64,000 nt of DNA, taken from Variovorax sp. IB41. GTDB lineage: Bacteria > Pseudomonadota > Gammaproteobacteria > Burkholderiales > Burkholderiaceae_C. The position numbers and the translations under genes are program-made. The first letter of the stretch is position 1. Every line of letters begins with the position of its first letter. The stretch covers positions 248,001 to 312,000 of the forward strand of contig NZ_JAEFCB010000003.1 of assembly GCF_016405905.1 (NCBI RefSeq), in the 5' to 3' direction. The notes under the pieces were generated by a model that did not search any database, was not told the DNA's origin, and saw nothing but the letters and a program-made list of their open reading frames with translations. Of this stretch, positions 34,728 through 43,589 are shown in pieces.

Positions 34728-35545
34728 GGTGTCTGTCTCCTGTTCTTGGTGATGAAAGCGGCGGTCGCGACGATGACACGATCCGGCTGATCCCGATGCG
34801 GGGAATGCCCGCATTCAGGGATTTCCACGAGTTCGCAATCGCCGTCGACGCGCGCTGCGATGCCGCGGATCTGCGCGAGCGTGCCGTACTCGTCATCGAT
34901 GCCCTGGATGGCGAGCACGGGGCAGCGGATCGTGTCGAGTTCCTGTTCGATGTTCCAGTCGCGAAAGGGCGGGTGCAGCCAGATGCGGTTCCAGCCCCAG
35001 AAGGCGGAATCGGCGCTGTCGTGATAGCGGCCCAGCTTCTTGGGCAGGTCGGTCGAGAGGTAGGCGGTGCGCGCGAGCTCGATGTTCGCGACGGTCACGT
35101 CTTCCACGAAGATGTGAGGCGCGAGCACCACGAGGCCCGCCACGCGGTCGGGAAAGCGCGAGGCGTAGAGCAGCGAGATCGAGCCGCCGTCGCTGTGGCC
35201 GAAGAGCCAGGGTTTTTCATCGCCGAGCTCGAGCGCGGCGAAGAGGGCGGGCAGCACCTCGTGCGCCTGGCGGTGCATGAAATCGACGTCCCAGATCTCG
35301 TCGTCGCCGCGCGGCGTGGAGCGGCCGTAGCCGGGGCGCGAGAACACGAGGCCGCGGGCGTTGGCGGCTTCGCAGACCTGCGCGGGAAAGTCCTTCCACA
35401 TCGCGACCGAGCCGAGGCCTTCGTGAAGGAAGACGATCAACGGTGCGTCGGTGCGCTCGGGCGCGGTCCACGCGCACTCGACCTGCACGGCGCGGCCGCG
35501 CCAGTCGATGGTGGCGAAGTCGGGCGTGTGCATCGCTGTGGTCAC
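34724..35545 (-). CDS. Alpha/beta hydrolase in the benzoate operon
   Basis: 273-residue alpha/beta hydrolase. The nucleophile elbow is GHSDGGS (about residue 117), the acid is in QGIDDEYG and the catalytic His in CGHSPH. It sits between benzoate-CoA ligase and the receptor with 4-base overlaps on both sides. Possible roles are release of stalled CoA esters or hydrolysis of an aromatic ester or lactone. A second in-frame ATG 12 bases in is possible, but the overlap favours the first. Confidence 0.85.
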   Translation of the reverse strand: MTTAMHTPDFATIDWRGRAVQVECAWTAPERTDAPLIVFLHEGLGSVAMWKDFPAQVCEAANARGLVFSRPGYGRSTPRGDDEIWDVDFMHRQAHEVLPALFAALELGDEKPWLFGHSDGGSISLLYASRFPDRVAGLVVLAPHIFVEDVTVANIELARTAYLSTDLPKKLGRYHDSADSAFWGWNRIWLHPPFRDWNIEQELDTIRCPVLAIQGIDDEYGTLAQIRGIAARVDGDCELVEIPECGHSPHRDQPDRVIVATAAFITKNRRQTP

Positions 35546-37089
35546 GCCTGCTTCTCGCGCTCGCGCAGGCGAAAACGCTGGATCTTGCCGGTCGCCGTCT
35601 TCGGCAGTTCGCTCACGAATTCGAGGAAGCGCGGGTACTTGTAGGGCGCGAGGCGCTCCTTCACGAAGGCCTTGAGTTCATCTTCAGTCGCGGCGGCGCC
35701 GTCCTTCAACACGACGAAGGCCTTGGTCTTGGTGAGCCCTTCGGCGTCTTCCTTGCCGATCACCGCGGCCTCGAGCACGGCGGGGTGCTGCATCAGCGTG
35801 GCCTCGACCTCGAAGGGCGAGACGTAGATGCCGCTGACCTTCAGCATGTCGTCGCTGCGGCCCGCGTAGGTGAAGTAGCCGTCGGCATCGCGCGTGTACT
35901 TGTCGCCGCTCTTGGTCCAGCCGCCCTGGAAGGTGTCGCGCGACTTCTCGCGGTTGGTCCAGTACATGAGCGCCGAGCTCGGGCCGCGGATGTAGAGGTC
36001 GCCCACTTCGCCGTCGGGCACGGGGCGGCCGTCTTCGCCGCGCAGCTCGACGTCGTAGCCGTCCACCGGCTTGCCGGTCGTGCCGTAGCGCACGTCGCCG
36101 GGGCGGTTGGAGATGAAGATGTGCAGCATCTCGGTCGAGCCGATGCCGTCGATGATCTCGCAGCCGTAGTGCGCCTTGAAGCGCTGCGCGATCTCGCCGG
36201 GCAGCGCCTCGCCAGCGGACGAGCACATGCGCAGTGCGACGGTGTCGCGTGCCGGCAGCCTGGGCGAAGCGAGCATGCCCGCGAAGCCGGTGGGCGCGCC
36301 GAAGAAGACCGTGGGCTTGTGCTCGGTCCAGCGGCGGAAGGTTGCATCGGGCGTGGGGCGCTCGGCCATCAGCACGACGGTGGCGCCGACCGTAAGCGGA
36401 AAGGTCAGCGCGTTGCCCAGCCCGTAGGCGAAGTACATCTTGGCGGCCGAGAAGCACACGTCGTCCTCGGTCAGCGCGAGCACCGGCTTGCCGTAGAGCT
36501 CGGCGGTCCACCAGAGGTTGGCGTGCGTGTGGACCGTGCCCTTGGGCTTGCCGGTGGAGCCCGAGGAATAGAGCCAGAAGCCCGGGTCGTCGGAGGCGGT
36601 GTTCGCCGGCGCGGCCAGCGGCGCGGCCTTGGCGATGGCGTCGTCGAAGGCCTGTGCGTTGGCGGGCAGCGCGCCGGTGGGCTGCGAGACGATCAGCGCC
36701 TGCAGTTCGTGCGCGCCGCGCGCCATCGCGTCCTGCAGCGTCGGCAGCAGAGCGCCCGACACCAGCGCGGCCTGCGCGCGGCTGTGGTCGAGCATGTAGG
36801 CGTAGTCCTCGGGCGTGAGCAGCGTGTTGACGGCCACGGGCACGACGCCGGCATAGAGGCAGCCGAGAAAGCTCACGGGCCAGTCGTTGTTGTCGAGCAT
36901 CAGGAGCAGCACGCGCTCTTCGCGGCGCACGCCGGCGGCCTTCAGCGCGGCGGCCAGGCGGCGCGCGCGGTCTTCGAGCTGGCCATAGCTCAGCGTGCCG
37001 CGGTCGTCGATGTAGGCGGTGCGATCGGCGCGGCCGCGGTTGAGGGCGAACAGGTGTTCGGCGAAATTGAATCGTGCGGGCAGGCTCAT
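35542..37089 (-). CDS. bclA: Benzoate-CoA ligase
   Basis: 515-residue AMP-forming ligase that activates benzoate to benzoyl-CoA. The P-loop YSSGSTGKPKGTVHTH is at about residue 168, the A5 motif DGIGSTEMLHIFISN is typical of benzoate- and hydroxybenzoate-CoA ligases, and the C-terminal KTATGKIQRFRLR holds the catalytic lysine. It lies between boxD (34 bases upstream) and the hydrolase. It feeds BoxAB directly. An 8-codon extension upstream is not preferred. Confidence 0.93.
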   Translation of the reverse strand: MSLPARFNFAEHLFALNRGRADRTAYIDDRGTLSYGQLEDRARRLAAALKAAGVRREERVLLLMLDNNDWPVSFLGCLYAGVVPVAVNTLLTPEDYAYMLDHSRAQAALVSGALLPTLQDAMARGAHELQALIVSQPTGALPANAQAFDDAIAKAAPLAAPANTASDDPGFWLYSSGSTGKPKGTVHTHANLWWTAELYGKPVLALTEDDVCFSAAKMYFAYGLGNALTFPLTVGATVVLMAERPTPDATFRRWTEHKPTVFFGAPTGFAGMLASPRLPARDTVALRMCSSAGEALPGEIAQRFKAHYGCEIIDGIGSTEMLHIFISNRPGDVRYGTTGKPVDGYDVELRGEDGRPVPDGEVGDLYIRGPSSALMYWTNREKSRDTFQGGWTKSGDKYTRDADGYFTYAGRSDDMLKVSGIYVSPFEVEATLMQHPAVLEAAVIGKEDAEGLTKTKAFVVLKDGAAATEDELKAFVKERLAPYKYPRFLEFVSELPKTATGKIQRFRLREREKQA

Positions 37090-37123
37090 CGTGTTGTCTC
37101 CTTGGGGCCTCACTCGGTTGCTG

Positions 37124-38674
37124 CTAGAGGCCGAGGGCGGCGAGCACGCCGGGGCTCGCCTGCACCGCGCTCCTGCGGTGATAGAAATCGAGCGCGCGCA
37201 GGCCGCCCAGCTCGGCGCCGCCGCCCGCGCGGCCGGGGCCGCCGTGCATCGACATGGGCATCACGTTGCCGTGGCCGGTGTGGGCTTGCGCCACCTCGGG
37301 GGTGATCACGTGCACGCGGCCGTGGCTCGGCGCGACGGCGAGCGCCGCCTGCGCGAGCGCGGCGTCGTCGCTGCCATAGAGCGAAGTGACGAGCGAGCCC
37401 TGGCCGCGGTGCGCGAGCGCGATGCCGTGCGCCAGGTCGCGGTACGGCAGCAGCGTGGCGACCGGTCCGAACACTTCCACGTCATGCACGCGCTGCGCCG
37501 CATCGGCATCGCGCGCGCCCAGCAGCACCGGGCCGATGCAGGCGGCAATGGCAGGGTCCGCGTCGATCAGCGGCTTGCTGCGGCTGTCGTGGAGCACCGT
37601 GGTCTGCGCGGCGAGGGCGTCGAGCCCGTCGCGCACCGCATTCAATTGCGCGCGGCTCACGAGCGAACCCATGCGCACGCTCTCGTTGCGCGGGTTGCCG
37701 ACGGTGACGCCGGCGAGCTTCGCGCCGATGGCTTCGGCGGCAGCGTCGTACACCTCGGCGGGCACCAGGATGCGGCGGATGGCGGTGCACTTCTGGCCCG
37801 ACTTCACCGTCATCTCGCGCACCACTTCGCGCACGAGCAGGTTGAACGCATCGCTGCCGGGCGCGGCGCCGGGCACGAGCAGGGCGCTGTTGAGGCTGTC
37901 GGCCTCGATGTTCGCGCGCACCGAGCGCGCGGCCACGGCGGGGTGCGAGCGGATCACGGTCGCTGTCTCGGCCGAGCCGGTGAACGAGACCACGTCGAAG
38001 GGCTGCAGCTGGTCCATCAGGCCGGCCGAGCTGCCGCAGATGACCGAGAGCGCGCCGGCCGGCAGCACGCCCGCATCGACCACATCCTTGACCATGCGTT
38101 GCGTGAGCCAGGCGGTGGCCGTCGCGGGCTTCACGATCACGGGCACGCCCGAGAGCAAGGCCGGCGCGGCCTTTTCCCACAGGCCCCACGACGGGAAGTT
38201 GAAGGCGTTGATGAACAGCGCCACGCCGTGCGTCGGCACCTGCAGGTGCTGCGACTGGAACACCGGCTCCTTGCCGAGCTTGACCGCTTCGCCATCGCGC
38301 AGCGCGCGCACGTCGCCAAGCGCATCGCCCCATTTGGCGTACTGGCCGAGCGTGAAGATCGCGCCGTCGATGTCGACGGCCGAGTCGTTCTTCACCGTGC
38401 CGGAGTTCGCGGTGGCGATCTCGTAATAGGCATCGCGGTTGGCTTGCAGCACCTTCACGATCGCGCCGAGCAGGCCGGCGCGCTGGCGGTAGGTGAGGGC
38501 GCGCAGCGCGTTGCCGCCTTGTTCGCGCGCAAAGTAAAAGGCTTCGGGCAGATCGAGCCCCGTGGCATCGACGCGTGCGAGTTCGGTGCCCAGCACCGGA
38601 TCGGCCAGCGGCGTGCCGGCGCCCGAGCCGCTTTGCCAGCGGCCGCCGACGTGGTTGGAGAGGAGTTCGGTCAT
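37124..38674 (-). CDS. boxD: 3,4-dehydroadipyl-CoA semialdehyde dehydrogenase
   Basis: 516-residue aldehyde dehydrogenase of the PaaZ-N/BoxD type. It oxidises the aldehyde made by BoxC to 3,4-dehydroadipyl-CoA. Landmarks: NAFNFPSWGLWEKAAPAL, VSFTGSAETA (about residue 235), the catalytic cysteine in KSGQKCTAIRR (about residue 297) and the C-terminal MHGGPGRAGGG. There is no hydratase domain, unlike full-length PaaZ. Its ATG overlaps the DUF4863 gene stop by 4 bases. Confidence 0.92.
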   Translation of the reverse strand: MTELLSNHVGGRWQSGSGAGTPLADPVLGTELARVDATGLDLPEAFYFAREQGGNALRALTYRQRAGLLGAIVKVLQANRDAYYEIATANSGTVKNDSAVDIDGAIFTLGQYAKWGDALGDVRALRDGEAVKLGKEPVFQSQHLQVPTHGVALFINAFNFPSWGLWEKAAPALLSGVPVIVKPATATAWLTQRMVKDVVDAGVLPAGALSVICGSSAGLMDQLQPFDVVSFTGSAETATVIRSHPAVAARSVRANIEADSLNSALLVPGAAPGSDAFNLLVREVVREMTVKSGQKCTAIRRILVPAEVYDAAAEAIGAKLAGVTVGNPRNESVRMGSLVSRAQLNAVRDGLDALAAQTTVLHDSRSKPLIDADPAIAACIGPVLLGARDADAAQRVHDVEVFGPVATLLPYRDLAHGIALAHRGQGSLVTSLYGSDDAALAQAALAVAPSHGRVHVITPEVAQAHTGHGNVMPMSMHGGPGRAGGGAELGGLRALDFYHRRSAVQASPGVLAALGL

Positions 38675-39165
38675 TGGGTGAACTTGATCTGCCCTTCGGG
38701 CAGGAGATAGAGAACGAGCGCGCGGCCTTGCGCGACGGTCGGGCGGTGCGCGGTGCCGGGTCCGTAGACGCACCAGCCGGCGGGGCGGCCGTCGAAGGTG
38801 GCACTGGCGCTTTCGTCGAGCGGCATGATCAGGTCGATCTCGCCGTTGGGGTGCGTGTGGTGCGGGCCGGCGATGTCCTGCATGTCCACCACGTCGACCG
38901 AGAAGCGGTGCAGCGCGTCTTCGGCCTTGAACACGCGGCCGTACTTGATGCCGCCGCCTTCGCGCTCGCAGAGCCACCCTTCGGCGACGCCGCCGATGCA
39001 GGCCTGGCGCAACTGCTCGAAGCGCGTGCTGCCCGCGCCGTGGGTCGCGTTGAGCCACTGGTCGAGCTGGGCGTCGAGCGGCTTGCCTGCGATCTCGGCG
39101 GTCAGGCCGGCGATCAACTGGTGAAATGCTTCTTTGCCGGTGGCGGGGTTGCTGCTGTCGGACAT
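38671..39165 (-). CDS. DUF4863 (4-hydroxylaminobenzoate lyase-like) protein
   Basis: 164-residue protein of the DUF4863 family, to which p-hydroxylaminobenzoate lyases belong. A cupin-like metal site is suggested by GPHHTHPNGEIDLI (about residue 100) and later CVYGPGTAHRP. The family is frequent in box gene clusters, but its role there is not established to my knowledge. It is the first gene of the nine-gene leftward operon, just inside the BoxR-controlled region. A 29-codon extension into the promoter is rejected. Confidence 0.8.
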   Translation of the reverse strand: MSDSSNPATGKEAFHQLIAGLTAEIAGKPLDAQLDQWLNATHGAGSTRFEQLRQACIGGVAEGWLCEREGGGIKYGRVFKAEDALHRFSVDVVDMQDIAGPHHTHPNGEIDLIMPLDESASATFDGRPAGWCVYGPGTAHRPTVAQGRALVLYLLPEGQIKFTQ

Positions 39166-39193
39166 CGTGGGGCCTCGAACTTTGGAACTACCT

Positions 39194-39275
39194 TGCAGGA
39201 ATACCGTGTGTGCAGTATCTTGCTTGTGGCCGAACAATAAGCATCGAGACAATGGGTGTCAAGCAATATAGTGCA
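39194..39275. promoter_or_regulatory. TGCA cluster, candidate BoxR operators (leftward operon/boxR)
   Basis: Three TGCA tetramers (39194, 39211 and 39272) in the 163-base gap between the divergent DUF4863 and boxR genes, in a locally AT-rich stretch. TGCA repeats are the known core of the operator of the related BzdR regulator. BoxR is encoded next door, so it may repress both the leftward operon and itself here. The call is based on motif and location. Confidence 0.5.
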
Positions 39276-39328
39276 TGTATGGTGTTTACCCTGAGCGCGC
39301 ACAATCCCGGCCAAGAACGAGGAATGGC

Positions 39329-40267
39329 ATGAACGAGCATGTAGACGCGGTGCTGGCCACCGCGCCAGAAAGCGGCAACCACGCCGCACCGGCCGGGGAG
39401 GCCAAGAACCCGCTGCTGGCCGCACTGGGCGATCGCGTGCGCAACCTGCGCGCGCAGCGCGGCCTCACGCGCAAGGCGGTGGCCATTTCGGCCGACGTGT
39501 CGGAGCGGCACCTGGCCAACCTCGAATACGGCATCGGCAACGCATCGATCCTGGTGCTGCAGCAGGTGGCCGGCGCGCTGCACTGCTCGCTGGCCGAACT
39601 GGTCGGCGACGTGACCACCAGCTCGCCCGAGTGGCTGCTGATCCGCGAACTGCTGGAGAACCGCAGCGAAACCGACCTGCGCCGCGTGCGCGTGGCGCTC
39701 GGTGAACTGCTCGGCACGGCCTCGGTCGATCCGGCGCGGCACCGCCGCATCGCGCTCGTGGGCTTGCGCGGCGCGGGCAAGTCGACGCTCGGGCAAATGC
39801 TCGCCGACGACCTGGACGTGCCCTTCGTCGAATTGAGCCGCGAGATCGAGAAGCTCGCGGGCTGCAGCGTGCGCGAGATCCACGACCTCTACGGCACCAA
39901 CGCCTACCGCCGCTACGAGCGCCGCGCGCTCGAGGAGGCGGTGCAGATCTACAGCGAAGTGGTGATCGCCACGCCGGGCGGCATCGTCTCCGACCCCGCC
40001 ACCTTCAACGAGCTGCTCGCGCACTGCACCACCGTGTGGCTGCAGGCCGCGCCCGAGGAGCACATGGGCCGCGTCGCCGCGCAGGGCGACACCCGCCCGA
40101 TGGCCGCCAGCAAGGAAGCGATGGAGGACCTGCGTCGCATCCTGAATGGCCGCGCCGCCTTCTATTCGAAGGCCGATCTTTCGGTGGACACCAGCGGCAA
40201 GAGCCTGGCGCAGAGCTTCCAGGCCCTGCGCGCCGCCACGCGCCAATCCATGGGCCTGGGCGCCTGA
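39329..40267 (+). CDS. boxR: Benzoyl-CoA-responsive regulator BoxR
   Basis: 312-residue chimeric regulator: an XRE-type helix-turn-helix (about residues 30-90, with RNLRAQRGLTRKAVAI and SERHLANLEYGIGN) joined to a shikimate-kinase-like domain (about residues 140-305, P-loop GLRGAGKSTLGQ). This is the BoxR/BzdR architecture, in which the kinase-like domain senses benzoyl-CoA. The ATG at 39329 is preceded by a GAGGAA; an 18-codon extension overlaps a TGCA site. It heads the rightward genes but is separated from boxC by its own promoter region. Confidence 0.95.
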   Translation: MNEHVDAVLATAPESGNHAAPAGEAKNPLLAALGDRVRNLRAQRGLTRKAVAISADVSERHLANLEYGIGNASILVLQQVAGALHCSLAELVGDVTTSSPEWLLIRELLENRSETDLRRVRVALGELLGTASVDPARHRRIALVGLRGAGKSTLGQMLADDLDVPFVELSREIEKLAGCSVREIHDLYGTNAYRRYERRALEEAVQIYSEVVIATPGGIVSDPATFNELLAHCTTVWLQAAPEEHMGRVAAQGDTRPMAASKEAMEDLRRILNGRAAFYSKADLSVDTSGKSLAQSFQALRAATRQSMGLGA

Positions 40268-40311
40268 CCTGAAGTTTGAAAAAAAGCACAACAGGCATTG
40301 ACTTGCCTGTT

Positions 40312-40370
40312 TGCATGCAGCATGATGCATGTCATCGGAACCAGAAGATGCATTATTCTTCCGGTTTGCA
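40312..40370. promoter_or_regulatory. TGCA cluster, candidate BoxR operators (boxCBA promoter)
   Basis: Five TGCA tetramers within 59 bases (at 40312, 40316, 40326, 40349 and 40367), just upstream of boxC, including the palindrome GCATGC. The density is far above chance for high-GC DNA. This matches a BzdR/BoxR-type operator array, so boxC, boxB and boxA are probably repressed by BoxR and released by benzoyl-CoA. Confidence 0.6.
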
Positions 40371-40393
40371 TCTGCCCCACAGGAGACTTCCGT

Positions 40394-42079
40394 ATGACCG
40401 ACACCGCGACCCCCACTTCGCTCCAGGCGCCCACCCGCGTGGACTACCGCACGGCACCCGATCAGTACCGCCACTGGTCCCTGAGCTTCGACGGCGCCAT
40501 CGCCCGCCTGGTGCTCGACATCGCGGAAGACGGCGGCATCCGCCCCGGCTACAAGCTGAAGCTCAACAGCTACGACCTGGGCGTGGACATCGAGCTGAAC
40601 GACGCGCTCAACCGCGTGCGCTTCGAGCACCCCGAAGTGCGCAGCGTGATCGTCACCAGCGGCAAGGACCGCATCTTCTGCTCGGGCGCCAACATCTTCA
40701 TGCTGGGCGTCTCGGGCCACGCCTGGAAGGTGAACTTCTGCAAGTTCACCAATGAAACCCGCAATGGCATCGAAGACACGTCCAGGTACTCGGGCCTGAA
40801 ATTCCTCGCGGCCGTGAACGGCGCCTGCGCCGGCGGCGGCTACGAGCTCGCGCTGGCCTGCGACGAGATCCTGCTGGTGGACGACCGCTCCTCGGCCGTC
40901 TCGCTGCCCGAAGTGCCGCTGCTCGGCGTGTTGCCCGGCACCGGTGGCTTGACGCGCGTGACCGACAAGCGCCATGTGCGCCATGACCTGGCCGACATCT
41001 TCTGCACCAGCGTCGAAGGTGTGCGCGGCCAGCGCGCGGTCGAGTGGCGACTGGTCGATGCCGTGGCCAAGCCCGCGCAGTTCGCCGCCGCCGTGCAGGA
41101 CCGCGCCTCGCAACTCGCGGCCGGCAGCGACCGCCCCGCGAACGGCAAGGGCGTGGCGCTCACGCGCCTGGAACGCACCGACAGCGCCGATGGCATCAGC
41201 TACTCGCATGTGGACATCCAGATCGACCGCAGCAAGCGCACCGCGACGATCACCGTGAAGGCGCCCACCGGCGCGCAGCCGGCCGACATCGCCGCCATCG
41301 AAGCCGCGGGCGCCGCGTGGTGGCCGCTCGCGATGTGCCGCGAGCTGGACGACGCGATCCTCAACCTGCGCACCAACGAGCTGGACGTGGGCACCTGGCT
41401 GCTCAAGACCGAAGGCGATGCACAGGCCGTGCTCGCATCGGACGCCGTGATGCTCGCCCACAAGGACCACTGGCTCGTGCGCGAAACCATCGGCGCCCTG
41501 CGCCGCACGCTGGCGCGGCTGGACGTGTCGTCGCGCAGCCTGTTCGCGCTGGTCGAGGCCGGCTCGTGCTTCGCCGGCACGCTGGCCGAGCTGGCCTTCG
41601 CGGCCGACCGCACCTACATGCTCGCACTGCCCGACGACGCTGAGCGCGCGCCGAAGCTCACGCTCGATGAATTCAACTTCGGCTTTTTCCCGATGGTGAA
41701 CGACCAGAGCCGCCTGCAACGCCGCTTCTACGAAGAAGCCGCGCCGCTCGAAGCCGCGCGCGCAGCCGCCGGCAAGCCGCTGGACGCCGACGAGGCCCTC
41801 AAGCTCGGCCTGGTCACCGCCGCGCCCGACGACATCGACTGGGACGACGAGATCCGCATCGCCATCGAGGAGCGCGCTGCCATGTCGCCCGATGCGCTCA
41901 CGGGCCTGGAAGCCAACCTGCGCTTCGCGAGCAAGGAGAACATGGCCACCCGCATCTTCGGCCGGCTCACCGCCTGGCAGAACTGGATCTTCAACCGCCC
42001 CAACGCCGTCGGCGAGAAGGGTGCGCTGAAGGTCTACGGCACCGGCGAGAAAGCCGGCTTCGACATGAACCGCGTTTGA
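40394..42079 (+). CDS. boxC: 2,3-epoxybenzoyl-CoA dihydrolase BoxC
   Basis: 561-residue BoxC, a double-length crotonase-fold enzyme that hydrolyses the epoxide ring of 2,3-epoxybenzoyl-CoA and opens it to dehydroadipyl-CoA semialdehyde and formate. The crotonase segments are SGANIFMLGVSGHAWK and AVNGACAGGGYELALACDEI in the first half; the second half carries the degenerate repeat. The ATG is preceded by AGGAG about 8 bases upstream; a 32-codon extension crosses the operator array and is rejected. Confidence 0.95.
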   Translation: MTDTATPTSLQAPTRVDYRTAPDQYRHWSLSFDGAIARLVLDIAEDGGIRPGYKLKLNSYDLGVDIELNDALNRVRFEHPEVRSVIVTSGKDRIFCSGANIFMLGVSGHAWKVNFCKFTNETRNGIEDTSRYSGLKFLAAVNGACAGGGYELALACDEILLVDDRSSAVSLPEVPLLGVLPGTGGLTRVTDKRHVRHDLADIFCTSVEGVRGQRAVEWRLVDAVAKPAQFAAAVQDRASQLAAGSDRPANGKGVALTRLERTDSADGISYSHVDIQIDRSKRTATITVKAPTGAQPADIAAIEAAGAAWWPLAMCRELDDAILNLRTNELDVGTWLLKTEGDAQAVLASDAVMLAHKDHWLVRETIGALRRTLARLDVSSRSLFALVEAGSCFAGTLAELAFAADRTYMLALPDDAERAPKLTLDEFNFGFFPMVNDQSRLQRRFYEEAAPLEAARAAAGKPLDADEALKLGLVTAAPDDIDWDDEIRIAIEERAAMSPDALTGLEANLRFASKENMATRIFGRLTAWQNWIFNRPNAVGEKGALKVYGTGEKAGFDMNRV

Positions 42080-42111
42080 ACCGGCAGCCCCGCACAACCC
42101 AAGGAACAACG

Positions 42112-43539
42112 ATGAGCACGATCAACTACAGCGAGAAGATCCCCAACAACGTCAACCTCGGCGAAGACCGCACGCTGCAGCGCGCGCTCGAAGGCTGGCA
42201 GCCCAACTTCATCAACTGGTGGGACGACGTGGGCCCCGAAGGCTCGACCAACCACGACGTGTACCTGCGCACCGCGGTGAGCGTCGATCCGCAGGGCTGG
42301 GCGCAGTTCGGCCACGTGAAGATGCGCGACTACCGCTGGGGCATCTTCCTGAACCCGGGCGATGCGAACCGCGAGATCCACTTCGGCGACCACAAGGGCG
42401 AGAAGGCCTGGCAGGACGTGCCCGGCGAGCACCGCGCCAACCTGCGCCGCATCATCGTGACGCAGGGCGACACCGAGCCCGCGTCGGTCGAGCAGCAGCG
42501 CCACCTGGGCCTCACGGCCCCGTCGATGTACGACCTGCGCAACCTCTTCCAGATCAACGTGGAAGAAGGCCGCCACCTGTGGGCGATGGTCTACCTGCTG
42601 CAGAAGCACTTCGGCCGCGACGGCCGCGAAGAAGCCGACGCGCTCCTGCAACGCACCTCGGGCGACGAGAACAACCCGCGCATCCTGGGCGCCTTCAACG
42701 AACGCACGCCCGATTGGCTCGCGTTCTTCATGTTCACCTACTTCACCGACCGCGACGGCAAGTTCCAGCTGTCGGCGCTGGCCGAGAGCGCGTTCGATCC
42801 GCTCGCGCGCACCACCAAGTTCATGCTGACCGAAGAGGCGCACCACATGTTCGTGGGCGAGAGCGGCGTCTCGCGCGTCATCGCGCGCACCGCGCAGGTG
42901 ATGAACGAATTGAAGACCGACGACGCGCAGAAGATCCGCGCCGCGGGCTGCATCGACCTGGGCACGATCCAGCGCTACCTGAACTTCCACTACAGCGTGA
43001 CCATCGACCTGTTCGGCGCCGACCAGTCGAGCAACGCGGCCATCTTCTACAGCTCGGGCCTGAAGGGCCGCTACGAGGAAGGCAAGCGCACCGACGACCA
43101 CATCCTGAAGGGCCAGACCTACAAGGTGCTCGAGGTGAAGGACGGCCAGCTGGTGGAGAAGGACGTGCCGATGCTCAACGCGCTCAATGAAGTGCTGCGC
43201 GACGACTTCATCAAGGACTCGGTGGCCGGCGTCGGCCGCTGGAACAAGGTGCTCGAGAAGGCCGGCATCGCCACCCGCCTGGTCGTGCCGCACAAGGCCT
43301 TCAACCGCCAGATCGGCGCGCTCGCCGGCATCAAGATGTCGCCCGAGGGCCGCGTGGTGAACGAGATCGAATGGGCCGCCAAGCGCGACGAATGGCTGCC
43401 CAGTTCCGAAGACTTCGCTTTCGTGGCATCGTTGATGGGCCGCGTGGTGGAGCCGGGCAAGTTCGCAGGCTGGATTTCGCCGCCGGTGATGGGCATCAAT
43501 CGCCAGCCCGTCGATTTCGAGTACGTGCGCTTCGGCTGA
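42112..43539 (+). CDS. boxB: Benzoyl-CoA 2,3-epoxidase subunit BoxB
   Basis: 475-residue di-iron epoxidase that adds one oxygen atom to benzoyl-CoA, taking electrons from BoxA. Iron-ligand motifs are visible as NVEEGRHLWAMVY (about residue 150) and MLTEEAHHMFVGE (about residue 240). It starts 32 bases after the boxC stop, with AAGGA upstream of the ATG. It acts in the cytoplasm on benzoyl-CoA made by the ligase of the divergent operon. Confidence 0.95.
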   Translation: MSTINYSEKIPNNVNLGEDRTLQRALEGWQPNFINWWDDVGPEGSTNHDVYLRTAVSVDPQGWAQFGHVKMRDYRWGIFLNPGDANREIHFGDHKGEKAWQDVPGEHRANLRRIIVTQGDTEPASVEQQRHLGLTAPSMYDLRNLFQINVEEGRHLWAMVYLLQKHFGRDGREEADALLQRTSGDENNPRILGAFNERTPDWLAFFMFTYFTDRDGKFQLSALAESAFDPLARTTKFMLTEEAHHMFVGESGVSRVIARTAQVMNELKTDDAQKIRAAGCIDLGTIQRYLNFHYSVTIDLFGADQSSNAAIFYSSGLKGRYEEGKRTDDHILKGQTYKVLEVKDGQLVEKDVPMLNALNEVLRDDFIKDSVAGVGRWNKVLEKAGIATRLVVPHKAFNRQIGALAGIKMSPEGRVVNEIEWAAKRDEWLPSSEDFAFVASLMGRVVEPGKFAGWISPPVMGINRQPVDFEYVRFG

Positions 43540-43589
43540 GCGCCTGGATATGAATCCCTCGCCCCCACGGCGAGGGGATGGAGAACAAC

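Noticed and set aside
39188..42109. Open frame of 973 codons on the minus strand across boxR and boxC
   Set aside because: It is the antisense of two clearly recognised genes in high-GC DNA and has the His/Arg/Gln-rich composition of an antisense shadow.
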